Shown here piece after piece: positions 10,746-18,530 of a DNA stretch of 64,000 nucleotides. The translations under genes were made by a program, and so were the position numbers. Within the stretch, counting starts at the first letter, position 1, and every line of letters starts with the position of its first letter. The stretch covers positions 429,162 to 493,161 of the forward strand of contig NZ_CP017074.1 in the NCBI RefSeq assembly GCF_001717465.1, in the 5' to 3' direction. The notes below the pieces were generated by a model. That model searched no databases. It was not told the DNA's origin and was given only the letters and a program-made list of their open reading frames with translations. Source of the stretch: Luteimonas sp. JM171 (lineage in GTDB: Bacteria > Pseudomonadota > Gammaproteobacteria > Xanthomonadales > Xanthomonadaceae).

Positions 10746-11344
10746 AACTGCACCTTCGGCGCTTCGCGCACCTCGGCGCGATCGGCGGGGATGTCGAGCA
10801 GCGCGGCGGCGTCGAAGTTGAACATCCCGGCGATCACGCTGGAAGGAAACACTTCGCGCTTGTTGTTGTAGGCCATGACCGAGTCGTTGTAGGCCTGGCG
10901 CGCGAAGGCCACCCGGTTCTCGGTGCTGGTGAGCTCTTCGGTGAGCTGCATCATGTTCTGGTTGGCCTTCAGGTCCGGATAGGCCTCGGCCACCATCATC
11001 AGCCGCCCGAGCACCCCGTTGAGCTGGCCCTGGGTGGCGGCAAGCGTTGCCATGGCCTCCGGATCGCCGGGATTGGCCTTGGCCGCGGCCAGGCCGGACT
11101 GGGCAGCGGCCCGGGCCGCGGTCACCGCTTCCAGGGTCTCGCGCTCATGGCTCATGTATGCGCGCGCGGTTTCCACCAGGTTGGGAATCAGGTCGAAACG
11201 GCGCTGCAGCTGCACGTCGATTTGCGCGAACGCGTTCCTGAATGCGTTGCGGGCAGTGACCAGCCCGTTGTAGATCCCCACGCCCCACAGCGCGATGGCC
11301 GCGAGAATGCCAAGAAACACCAGGATAATCAGCAGGCTACCCAT
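10742..11344 (-). CDS. lemA: LemA family protein
   Basis: 200 residues from ATG 11344; the codon before it is TTG and could also be used, but GGAG is well spaced for the ATG. One N-terminal transmembrane helix (about 3-22) is followed by a helical domain with the conserved stretch LVTARNAFRNAFAQIDVQL and RRFDLIPNLVETARAY. The bulk lies outside the membrane. The role of LemA is unclear beyond association with membrane proteases. The downstream M48 gene overlaps its stop codon, so the two are translated as a unit. Confidence 0.93.
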   Translation of the reverse strand: MGSLLIILVFLGILAAIALWGVGIYNGLVTARNAFRNAFAQIDVQLQRRFDLIPNLVETARAYMSHERETLEAVTAARAAAQSGLAAAKANPGDPEAMATLAATQGQLNGVLGRLMMVAEAYPDLKANQNMMQLTEELTSTENRVAFARQAYNDSVMAYNNKREVFPSSVIAGMFNFDAAALLDIPADRAEVREAPKVQF

Positions 11345-11427
11345 CAAAGCTCCCCTTGTTCATGCACACGGTTTTTGACGCGTTATCATCGGTGCGGCAG
11401 GCAGAGCATACGCAGGGGATACACCCG

Positions 11428-12861
11428 ATGAAAGAGAACTCGCGTGCGCGCCGGCGGGCCGGCAACCGGGCCTGGCAGGCCGGCATGGTTGCGATGCTGA
11501 TGCCGTTCGCGCTGGGCACCGCAGCCCAGACCCCCACGCACCTCCAGGGCCAGGCGCTGGCCCCCTTCCCGGAAACCATGCCGGCGTTCCCGGCCCCGTC
11601 GGACGGCCGGCCGGACCAGCGGCCGCCGCCGGAAAACGTCATGCCGCTCGCCGAAGGTTTCGATGTGCGCGAATTCGAGGCCATGGCCGAAGCGCTGGTG
11701 CACAACCAGCGCGTGCCCGGGCTGGCGATGGCGATCGTGCACAACGGCCAGGTGCTCAGCGCGCGCGGCTACGGCGTGACCGATGTGCACGATGCCGAAC
11801 CCGTCGACGCGCACACGGTGTTCCGGCTGGCCTCGCTGTCGAAATCATTCGCGGGCACCATCGCCGGGATGCTGGTCGCCGAGGGCGCCATGCGCTGGGA
11901 CAGCCGGGTGGTGGACTTCATGCCAGGCCTTGAGCTTTCCGATCCGGACGCGGCCGAGATGATCACCGTGGCCGACGTGCTCAGCCACCGGGTTGGCCTG
12001 GGCCGGCACACCTACGACCGCGACATCGAGGGGGGCGCCGAATACAACGCGCTCGTGCAGCGGCTGTCGCAGGCCCCCATGACCTGCCAGCCCGGCGATT
12101 GCTACAGCTACCAGAACGTCGCGTTCAGCCTGGTTGGCGACGTGGTGTTCGCCACGTCGGGCCAGTTCTTCAGCGAGGCGGTATCGCGCAGGCTGTTCAA
12201 GCCGCTGGGGATGCACGACGCCAGCTACGGCCTGGACGGCATCCAGAACAGCCCGCGCTGGGCCAAGCCGCACGTGCGCGCCCGCGGCGGCTGGACCTCG
12301 CTGATGCCCAAGCCCACTTACTACCGGGTGGCGCCGGCGGCCGGCGTCAATGCCAGCATCTCCGACATGGCCCAATGGCTGATCGCCCACATGGGCTACC
12401 GCCCGGACGTGCTGCCCGCGCCGCTGCTGTCCACCCTGCACTCGCCGATCGTGGGGACCCCTGGCGAGATGCGCGGCGGCCAGCGTTCCTGGCGCCGCCA
12501 GCGCCTCAATGCCGCGGGCTACGGCCTGGGCTGGCGGGTGTACGACTATTCCGGGCACCGCATGGTGTTCCACGGCGGCGCGGTGCAAGGCTATCGGGGT
12601 GCGATGGCGATCCTCCCCGAACGCGACCTGGGGGTCGTCATCCTCTGGAACAGCGGCAGCTCGCTCCCATCCGGGCTCATGCCCACGATCCTGGATCGCG
12701 CTATCGGGCTGTCGGACCAGCGCTGGCTGGCCATCGATTACGACTACGATCCCGACGAGGCCAGGCGCGCGGACAGCACCGCCGCCCACGCGCCGCCGCC
12801 CACGCGCGGACCGGTGGCCGGCGGGCCGGCATCCTCGACCTCACACGCGATGCCGGAATAA
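11428..12861 (+). CDS. Serine beta-lactamase-like hydrolase (class C / PBP4-like fold), exported
   Basis: 477 residues from ATG 11428, preceded by AGGGG at a good distance. A Sec-type signal (about residues 1-33, ending GTAAQ) is followed by a proline-rich linker and the beta-lactamase domain. The catalytic motifs are SLSK (136-139), Y-Q-N (228-230) and HGG (382-384). It should hydrolyse an ester, a D-amino-acid peptide or a beta-lactam in the periplasm; which one cannot be read from sequence. Members of this family near housekeeping genes are often esterases or D,D-peptidases, so resistance should not be assumed. It is divergent from lemA and has no T-rich terminator of its own. Confidence 0.88.
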   Translation: MKENSRARRRAGNRAWQAGMVAMLMPFALGTAAQTPTHLQGQALAPFPETMPAFPAPSDGRPDQRPPPENVMPLAEGFDVREFEAMAEALVHNQRVPGLAMAIVHNGQVLSARGYGVTDVHDAEPVDAHTVFRLASLSKSFAGTIAGMLVAEGAMRWDSRVVDFMPGLELSDPDAAEMITVADVLSHRVGLGRHTYDRDIEGGAEYNALVQRLSQAPMTCQPGDCYSYQNVAFSLVGDVVFATSGQFFSEAVSRRLFKPLGMHDASYGLDGIQNSPRWAKPHVRARGGWTSLMPKPTYYRVAPAAGVNASISDMAQWLIAHMGYRPDVLPAPLLSTLHSPIVGTPGEMRGGQRSWRRQRLNAAGYGLGWRVYDYSGHRMVFHGGAVQGYRGAMAILPERDLGVVILWNSGSSLPSGLMPTILDRAIGLSDQRWLAIDYDYDPDEARRADSTAAHAPPPTRGPVAGGPASSTSHAMPE

Positions 12862-12869
12862 CCCCCGCG

Positions 12870-12910
12870 CAATAAAAAACTCCCTTCCCGCCTGGGCCGC
12901 GGGAAGGGAG
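12870..12910 (-). terminator. Intrinsic terminator of the H1-like gene
   Basis: A perfect 12-bp stem (12880-12891 with 12899-12910) with a 7-base loop is followed on the minus strand by TTTTTTATT. No T-run follows it on the plus strand, so it mainly ends transcription of the H1-like gene. Confidence 0.9.
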
Positions 12911-12935
12911 CGTGGATTGCGAACCGGGGTTTCGC

Positions 12936-13592
12936 TTACATCAGCGGCGCAGGCGCCGCGGGGATCACCGTCGGGGCCGTCTTCTTGGCACGGACGGTCC
13001 GCTTGCGGGCCGCTTTCTTCGCGGTCTTCTTCGCAGGCGATTTGGCTGCCGCCTTCTTGGTCGCGGACTTCCTGGCGGTGGTCTTCTTCGCCGCCGCCTT
13101 CTTCGCGACCTTGCGGGTCGCCTTCTTGGCTGCGGACTTCTTCGCAACCTTGCGGGTCGCTTTCTTGGCCGCCGCCTTCTTCGCAACCTTGCGGGTCGCC
13201 TTCTTGGCCGCCGCCTTCTTCGCAACCTTGCGGGTCGCCTTCTTGGCCGCCGCCTTCTTCGCGACCTTGCGGGTTGCCTTCTTGGCCGCCGCCTTCTTCG
13301 CGACCTTGCGGGTCGCCTTCTTGGCCGCCGACTTCTTCGCGACCTTGCGGGTCGCCTTCTTGGCCGCCGCCTTCTTCGCGACCTTGCGGGTGGCCTTCTT
13401 GGCCGCCGCCTTCTTCGCAACCTTGCGGGTGGCCTTCTTGACCGCCGCCTTCTTCGCGACCTTGCGGGTCGCCTTCTTCGCCGCCGCCTTCTTGGTGGCG
13501 ACCTTGCGGACCGCCGCCTTCTTCGCGGTGGCGCTCTTCTTGGCCGCCTTCTTGGTGGCGGCGCGCTTCTTCGCAGCTTTCTTCGTGGCCAT
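12936..13592 (-). CDS. Histone H1-like Ala/Lys-rich DNA-binding protein
   Basis: 218 residues, nearly all Ala, Lys, Thr, Arg and Val, resembling the H1-like C-terminal-tail proteins of bacteria. The core is ten copies of a 13-residue unit of the form [13 protein letters not shown] (residues 39-168), flanked by less regular Lys/Ala tracts. The strongly basic composition fits non-specific DNA binding and nucleoid compaction. ATG 13592 is preceded by GAGGAGA. A strong terminator follows the gene. A candidate small RNA or leader lies upstream, so it could be controlled by attenuation. The family is clear; the cellular role is inferred. Confidence 0.88.
   Translation of the reverse strand: MATKKAAKKRAATKKAAKKSATAKKAAVRKVATKKAAAKKATRKVAKKAAVKKATRKVAKKAAAKKATRKVAKKAAAKKATRKVAKKSAAKKATRKVAKKAAAKKATRKVAKKAAAKKATRKVAKKAAAKKATRKVAKKAAAKKATRKVAKKSAAKKATRKVAKKAAAKKTTARKSATKKAAAKSPAKKTAKKAARKRTVRAKKTAPTVIPAAPAPLM
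13089..13478. repeat. Ten tandem 39-bp coding repeats in the H1-like gene
   Basis: Ten consecutive near-identical 39-base units encode the [14 protein letters not shown] motif. Differences are mostly silent or Ala/Ser/Val exchanges. The unit length is a multiple of three, so copy-number change would keep the frame. There are no spacers, so it is not a CRISPR array. Confidence 0.9.
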
Positions 13593-13760
13593 GTGATGGC
13601 TCTCCTCGTCGTTGGACTACGCGTTGCTGACTACGGCCCAGCCTTGCAGGACATCGCGGGAGTCGGACCCGCGACCAACCGCCGACGCGCACCGCGCGTC
13701 GAGACGGATCTGGCGATGCCCGCAACCGTTGCCGCCGGCGATGACGGTCGAGCGGTTGCG

Positions 13761-13794
13761 AACAAAAACACCCGCGGCCTGAGTGCCGCGGGTG
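13761..13794 (-). terminator. Intrinsic terminator upstream of the H1-like gene
   Basis: A perfect 10-bp stem (13769-13778 with 13785-13794) with a 6-base loop is followed on the minus strand by TTTTTGTT. No coding gene ends here, so it closes a small transcript or acts as an attenuator in the H1-like leader. Confidence 0.85.
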
Positions 13795-13931
13795 CAGATG
13801 GATTCGGATGATGTTTTTGCGGAGGAGACAACGCCCGCTTCCACCGGCTGAAGTTTGTTGGCGGAAGAACTGTTGATCCCGTGTCCGTTCGCTTTGATGC
13901 GTTTCACTCGTCTATGCAGTCGCGCCTGCTT
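13761..13931 (-). ncRNA. Candidate small RNA or attenuated leader
   Basis: A promoter with a perfect -35 and a strong terminator bracket about 170 bases with no credible gene. One frame beginning GTG AAA CGC is open through the terminator and ends near 13617, but its product resembles nothing I know. Two readings fit: a free-standing small RNA, or a 5' leader of the H1-like mRNA whose expression depends on read-through. I recognise no known RNA family. Confidence 0.4.
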
Positions 13932-13937
13932 GGCCGA

Positions 13938-13966
13938 AACCTAATCACGCTTTTTTCCACTGTCAA
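13938..13966 (-). promoter_or_regulatory. Sigma70-like promoter of the candidate small RNA
   Basis: Minus strand TTGACA (13966-13961), a 17-base spacer, then TAGGTT (13943-13938). The -35 is perfect and the spacing ideal; the -10 matches at three positions. Transcription would start near 13931. Confidence 0.6.
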
Positions 13967-14291
13967 CACGGCATGCGTCGTGCACCGGCGACAAGTTGCC
14001 CGGTAGATGGTCAACGCATTGCGAACGTCATCGCCATGCCCATGCTCCAGCATGGTGCGCATGTCGGGGGCGTGGCACGCGGGCGATCACCAAACCGCTT
14101 GAATCAAGCTGTTTGATGCATGCACTTGGTCACCATGAAGAAGACATCGACCGACGTTGCCGCCTGCAAGCCTCAAGCGCTGGTGGCATCCCCGCACCGG
14201 TGACGAATCGTTTGCCTGCAAGTCAGCCGTGCGGGTGCATATCGCGTTGCACAAGTACGACTGCGCAAAATTTTCGGCTCACCAACACGAC

Positions 14292-14315
14292 GATGCCGGC
14301 GCAAGCGCCGGCATC
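14292..14315. repeat. Perfect GC-rich hairpin downstream of gcvH
   Basis: GATGCCGGCG and its exact complement are separated by CAAG. It lies about 50 bases past the gcvH stop and probably slows or ends transcription of the gcv genes. No T-run follows directly on either strand, so a classical terminator is not proven. Confidence 0.5.
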
Positions 14316-14362
14316 CGGATGCATCTGCCGCCAGCCGATCGACTGGCGCGAACGTGTGCTGC

Positions 14363-14749
14363 CTACTCTTCGATCAGCGCAGCGTAGGCGTCGGGATCGA
14401 GCATCTCGTTGACCGGATCCAGGTCATCGGCCTGCACCACGAAGATCCAGCCTTCGCCATACGGATCCTCGTTGATCGTCTCCGGCTTGTCGGAGAGATC
14501 CTCGTTGACCGCGACGATGGTTCCCGACACCGGGCTGTAGATGTCAGAGGCCGCCTTGACGGATTCCACCACCGCCACGGTGCCACCGGCCTCGACGGTA
14601 TCGCCCACCTCGGGCAGGTCCACGTAGACAAGGTCCCCGAGCGACTCCTGCGCGTGCTCCGAGATGCCGATCGTCACCTTGCCGTCGTCTTCGACGCGCG
14701 CCCATTCGTGGGACTTGAGGAATTTCAGATCGCCTGGGATCTCGCTCAT
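14363..14749 (-). CDS. gcvH: Glycine cleavage system H protein
   Basis: 128 residues, the normal length. The lipoyl-carrier hairpin carries the modified lysine Lys65 in [13 protein letters not shown]. GcvH shuttles the aminomethyl group between the P, T and L proteins of glycine cleavage. It follows gcvT on the same strand with an 88-base gap, so co-transcription is likely; gcvP is not in the window. Confidence 0.97.
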   Translation of the reverse strand: MSEIPGDLKFLKSHEWARVEDDGKVTIGISEHAQESLGDLVYVDLPEVGDTVEAGGTVAVVESVKAASDIYSPVSGTIVAVNEDLSDKPETINEDPYGEGWIFVVQADDLDPVNEMLDPDAYAALIEE

Positions 14750-14837
14750 GACTGGCTCCGGATCACGTGGGTAGGGAAGAAAGCGCGCCTAGTGTAGCCA
14801 AGGTCCCGGCCGGGATGGCAGCCCCGCCGGGCGGGTG

Positions 14838-15944
14838 TCACTCCGCGACGCCCGGCTGCACCTGGCCTTCGCGGACGAACGGATGGCGCACGATCCGCAG
14901 GGGCACCTCGCGGCCGCGCAGGTCCACGCGGACCTCGCCCGGCTCGCCCGCGGGAATGCGCGCGAACGCGATCGCCTTGCCGATCGTGGGCGAGAACGTG
15001 CCGGAGAGGATCTGCCCCTCGCCGGCGTCCGACAGCACTCGCTGGCCGTGCCGCAGGACCCCGCGCCCGTCCATCACCAGGCCCACCAGCTGGTGCGGCA
15101 CGCCGTCCGCTTTCTGCGCTTCCAGCGCCTGGCGGCCGATGAAGTCCCGGCCCTCGTCCAGCGATACCGTCCAGCCCAGCCCCGCCACGTACGGCGTGAC
15201 GTCCTCGTCCATGTCCTGGCCATAGAGGTTCATGCCGGCCTCCAGGCGCAGGGTGTCGCGGGCCGCCAGGCCGGCCGGCTTCACGCCGGCCTCGATGAGC
15301 GCGTTCCAGAACGCCACCGCGCCGGCTTCGGGAAGCACGATCTCGAAGCCGTCCTCGCCCGTGTAACCGGTGCGGGCAATGAACAGGTCCACCCCATCGG
15401 CGGACTTGGCGTCCAGCGCCGAGAACCGGCCCAGCGCGTCGACGCGCCCGCGGTCGCCATCGGCAACCAGACCGAGCACCGCCTCGCGCGCCTGCGGGCC
15501 CTGGACGGCGATGATCGCCAGCTCCGGCCGCTCGCGCACCTGGACGTCGAAGTCCTTTGCGTGCCGTTGGATCCAGGCCAGGTCCTTGTCGCGGGTGGCG
15601 GCGTTGGACACGATCCGGTACTCGCCCTCGCCGAGCAGGTAGACGATCAGGTCATCGATCACCCCGCCCTGCTCGTTGAGCATGCACGAGTACAGGGCCT
15701 TGCCCGGCTTCTTGAGCTTGTCGATCGAATTGGCGAGCAGCCTGCGCAGGAAGTCGCGGGCCTGCGGACCGGACAGGTCGATGACCGTCATGTGGCTGAC
15801 GTCGAACATCCCCGCCGCGCGCCGCACGTGGTGGTGCTCCTCCATCTGCGACCCGTAATTGAGCGGCATGTCCCAGCCGCCGAAATCCACCATCTTCGCG
15901 CCCAGCGCGCGGTGGGTGTCGTTGAGGACGGTCTTGCGGGTCAT
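14838..15944 (-). CDS. gcvT: Aminomethyltransferase (glycine cleavage T protein)
   Basis: 368 residues from ATG 15944 ([17 protein letters not shown]); upstream in-frame starts would add a non-conserved tail. It transfers the methylene group from aminomethyl-lipoyl-GcvH to tetrahydrofolate and releases ammonia. Family landmarks are [28 protein letters not shown] near the N-terminus, and [15 protein letters not shown] in the folate-binding region. It is full length and lies directly upstream of gcvH. Confidence 0.96.
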   Translation of the reverse strand: MTRKTVLNDTHRALGAKMVDFGGWDMPLNYGSQMEEHHHVRRAAGMFDVSHMTVIDLSGPQARDFLRRLLANSIDKLKKPGKALYSCMLNEQGGVIDDLIVYLLGEGEYRIVSNAATRDKDLAWIQRHAKDFDVQVRERPELAIIAVQGPQAREAVLGLVADGDRGRVDALGRFSALDAKSADGVDLFIARTGYTGEDGFEIVLPEAGAVAFWNALIEAGVKPAGLAARDTLRLEAGMNLYGQDMDEDVTPYVAGLGWTVSLDEGRDFIGRQALEAQKADGVPHQLVGLVMDGRGVLRHGQRVLSDAGEGQILSGTFSPTIGKAIAFARIPAGEPGEVRVDLRGREVPLRIVRHPFVREGQVQPGVAE

Positions 15945-15975
15945 GCGCACACCTGTCGAGATGGGGAGCCGCTCA

Positions 15976-16446
15976 TTATCCCAGATGCGGTCCATCCCGG
16001 CCCGGAGAGACTTCCGCTTCCACCCTCAGGATCGACCCGTCCGTATCGACCACCCGCACCGGCGTGCCGGCCGGCAGGTCGGGGCCCGACACCGTCCAGA
16101 ACGCATCGCCGATCTTCACCCGCCCCTGGCCGGCCTGGATCGCCCGCTCCAGCGGCACCACCCGGCCCACGTGCTGGGCCGCCCGGCGGTTGAGGGTAGG
16201 CCGGTCGCTTTCGCGCGCCCGCTGCCGGAACCACTTCCGGTACACCTGGATCGACACGAAGCTCAGCACCACGAAGGCGCCGATCTGCGCCAGCAGCGGG
16301 ATGCCGGGCACGAACAGCACGGCAACGAACATGGCCGCGGCGGCAAAGCCCATCCACAGCATGAAGGCGCCCGGCGCCAGGGCCTCGGCGGCGAACAGGA
16401 TCAGCGCCACCGCGGCCCAGGCCACCACATCCCAGCGCAGGTCCAT
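15976..16446 (-). CDS. NfeD-like membrane protein
   Basis: 156 residues. Three hydrophobic segments in the first 80 residues are followed by a small soluble beta-barrel (OB-like) domain ending near [16 protein letters not shown], the usual short NfeD layout. NfeD proteins partner SPFH/stomatin proteins in membrane microdomain organisation. The stop of the SPFH gene lies one base from its start codon, so the two form an operon. Confidence 0.9.
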   Translation of the reverse strand: MDLRWDVVAWAAVALILFAAEALAPGAFMLWMGFAAAAMFVAVLFVPGIPLLAQIGAFVVLSFVSIQVYRKWFRQRARESDRPTLNRRAAQHVGRVVPLERAIQAGQGRVKIGDAFWTVSGPDLPAGTPVRVVDTDGSILRVEAEVSPGRDGPHLG

Positions 16447-16447
16447 G

Positions 16448-17407
16448 TCAGCCGCCCCGCCGCACGGCCACCCGCGCCTGGGTCGCGTCCTGCTGCTTGC
16501 CCAGCGCCTCGCGCGCCAGCTCCGCCACCCCGGCGATCGAGCCGATCACGCCGCTGGCTTCCATCGGCATCAGGACGAACTTCTGGTTCGGCGCGGTGGC
16601 CAGTTTCTCGAACGCCTCCACGTACTTCTGGGCAACGAAGTAGTTGATGGCCTGCACGTCGCCCTGCGCGATCGCGTCGGACACCAGCTGGGTGGCGCGG
16701 GCTTCCGCCTCGGCCAGGCGCTCGCGGGCCTCGGCCTCGCGGAAGGCGGCTTCCTTTTCGCCTTCGGCCTCCAGGATGGCCGCCTGCTTCTCGCCCTCGG
16801 CGCGCAGGATCTCGGACTGGCGATGGCCCTCCGCCTCCAGGATCACCGCGCGGCGCTCGCGCTCGGCCTTCATCTGCCGGGCCATGGCGTCCACCAGGTC
16901 GCGCGGCGGCTGGATGTCGCGGATCTCGATGCGGGTGACCTTGATGCCCCAGGGATTGGTGGCCTGGTCCACCACGTCCAGCAGCTGGGCGTTGATCTGC
17001 TCGCGGTTGGACAGCGATTCGTCCAGGTCCATCGAGCCGATCACGGTGCGGATGTTGGTCTGCACCAGGGCGATGGTCGCGATCTCGAGGTTGGCCACCT
17101 CATAGGCGGCCTTGGCCGCGTCCAGGGCCTGGAAGAACACCACCCCGTCCACGCGCACCACGGCATTGTCCTTGGTGATCACGTCCTGGCTGGGGACGTC
17201 GAGCACCTGCTCCATCATGTTGATCTTGCGCCCGACGCCGTACACCACCGGGATCAGGAAGTGCAGCCCGGGCCCCATGGTGTGGGTGTACTTGCCGAAA
17301 CGCTCCACCGTCCACTCGTGGCCCTGCGGCACCACGCGCACGGTCTTGAACAGCACGATCACGCCCGCCACCAGCAGCACGACCGCCAGGAATCCTGTTG
17401 CCCCCAT
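16448..17407 (-). CDS. qmcA: SPFH/stomatin-family protein QmcA
   Basis: 319 residues. An N-terminal membrane anchor (about 5-22) is followed by the SPFH domain, with EWTVERFGKYTHTMGPGLHF and IPVVYGVGRKINMMEQVLDV. A long coiled-coil region rich in Glu, Ala and Arg (about 180-270) has repeated EAEGEKQAAILEAEGEKEAA-like heptads and mediates oligomerisation. It should form large rings at the inner membrane and modulate proteases such as FtsH. It is directly upstream of nfeD, the standard partner. Confidence 0.93.
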   Translation of the reverse strand: MGATGFLAVVLLVAGVIVLFKTVRVVPQGHEWTVERFGKYTHTMGPGLHFLIPVVYGVGRKINMMEQVLDVPSQDVITKDNAVVRVDGVVFFQALDAAKAAYEVANLEIATIALVQTNIRTVIGSMDLDESLSNREQINAQLLDVVDQATNPWGIKVTRIEIRDIQPPRDLVDAMARQMKAERERRAVILEAEGHRQSEILRAEGEKQAAILEAEGEKEAAFREAEARERLAEAEARATQLVSDAIAQGDVQAINYFVAQKYVEAFEKLATAPNQKFVLMPMEASGVIGSIAGVAELAREALGKQQDATQARVAVRRGG

Positions 17408-17530
17408 CGATTGATCTCCCCTTGTGCCGCCTCCATGGCGGTCGGGGAAGTATAGGGCCGCGCGCCGGAGCCGATGCGCCGCCGGCGGCGGCGATCCGGC
17501 CCCTGCAGGAAACAGGGGCCGGGATCGGGT

Positions 17531-18496
17531 TCAGCGCGCCGCCGAGCGCGTGCCGGTGCCGGCCGGCTCCACCCACTCGGCGAAGGCGGCGTCGATCTCG
17601 GCGTCTTCGATCCGCTCGCCTGCAGCGACCCGATCGGCCTGCTCGAACAGCGGGATGATCAGCTCCATGCCGTCCACCCCCGTCTTGAGCCGCAGGCCCG
17701 GCGGCTGTGCCAGCAGCGCGTCCCAGCGATCGCGCACCCGGGCCCAGTAGTCCTGCGTCGCCTCCCAGTACTCCCGCGCCGGGGTGAAGTCCACTTCGCT
17801 CGTCTTGCGGTAGTCGTTGAAGCCCACCTCGCGCGCCAGCGTGCGGGAGCTGCCGTCGGCCGCGCGCACCACCTTGGTGTTGTCCTGTTCGTGGGTCCAG
17901 CCGCCGGGCACGATGGTGTGGCGGTTCTCCACGTTGAGCGCGTTGTAGTCGTCGCGCTTGGTGTATTCGCGCCGCGGCAGCGGGCGCCAGGTGCGGTCGG
18001 AGGTCCAGGTGGCCACCCCGTAGCGGTGGTTCCAGCGCCCGGTGCCGCAGTAGCGCGGCGCGTCGTTGACCTCGTAGACGCACTGCGTCCAGGCCCCCGC
18101 GGTAACTTCGGCCGGGATGTCGCGCACCTCCCAGGTCTGGTCGGCGGTGAACTCGAAGCGCCGCGGCGCCTCCCAGGTCCAGTCCTGCCGCCAGTGCTTG
18201 GTCACGTGGCCGCTGCGCGGATCCACCAGCAGGTGCTGCAGCACGATCCTGCCGGGCGAATCCTCCACCACGTACACCACTTCGCTGCCGCCGCTGCGCT
18301 GCGGCTCCATCCGCTCGTAACCATCGGCCAGCAGCACGGTTTCGTCGAAGGCGAAACTCACTTTGTACTCGCCCTGCATGGCGAGGATCGCCTCGCGATC
18401 GCGCGCCGGATCAGGGGGCAGCGGCTCGGAGGCCACCGCGGCGCCGCCGCACAGCAGCGGCACGAGCGCCAGCTTGAACAGGGTTTCAGGTTTCAT
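17531..18496 (-). CDS. DUF6607-type exported protein of the haem-uptake locus
   Basis: 321 residues from ATG 18496, with a signal peptide of about 23 residues ending VASE. The mature protein is rich in Trp and Tyr and has stretches such as ILAMQGEYKVSFAFDETV and YGVATWTSDRTWRPLPRREY that match an uncharacterised family often found beside haem receptors. No catalytic motif is visible. It starts 34 bases after the TonB-receptor stop on the same strand, so it is probably the third gene of the Fur-controlled hemP-receptor operon. The family name is from memory; a role in haem or iron handling is inferred from position. Confidence 0.65.
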   Translation of the reverse strand: MKPETLFKLALVPLLCGGAAVASEPLPPDPARDREAILAMQGEYKVSFAFDETVLLADGYERMEPQRSGGSEVVYVVEDSPGRIVLQHLLVDPRSGHVTKHWRQDWTWEAPRRFEFTADQTWEVRDIPAEVTAGAWTQCVYEVNDAPRYCGTGRWNHRYGVATWTSDRTWRPLPRREYTKRDDYNALNVENRHTIVPGGWTHEQDNTKVVRAADGSSRTLAREVGFNDYRKTSEVDFTPAREYWEATQDYWARVRDRWDALLAQPPGLRLKTGVDGMELIIPLFEQADRVAAGERIEDAEIDAAFAEWVEPAGTGTRSAAR

Positions 18497-18530
18497 CGGA
18501 TCGATCCTCGTCTGGAAGGGTTGCGGGAGG

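Larger units (their letters stand above)
13593..14362. other. 770-base non-coding region between H1-like gene and gcvH
   Basis: No convincing protein gene. Reading from the gcvH side it holds a perfect hairpin (14292-14315), a featureless stretch, a strong sigma70-like promoter pointing toward the H1-like gene (13938-13966), an intrinsic terminator about 170 bases further on (13761-13794), and then the H1-like ribosome-binding site. The open frames here have no family resemblance. Confidence 0.7.

Noticed and set aside
13089..13478. Regular short repeats that could suggest a CRISPR array
   Set aside because: The units are contiguous without spacers and encode a Lys/Ala repeat protein in one frame.
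13655..13673. Hairpin resembling a tRNA T-arm (stem CGCGGG, 7-base loop TCCGACT on the minus strand)
   Set aside because: The acceptor 3' segment finds no complementary 5' segment at tRNA distance, there is no anticodon arm and no CCA end; a plain GC hairpin.
13617..13907. Small minus-strand open frame before the H1-like gene
   Set aside because: It runs through a strong terminator, has a GTG start without clear ribosome-binding site and resembles no family.
14157..14387. Small plus-strand open frame near gcvH
   Set aside because: It overlaps the gcvH end and a hairpin, shows no coding-like composition and has no ribosome-binding site.
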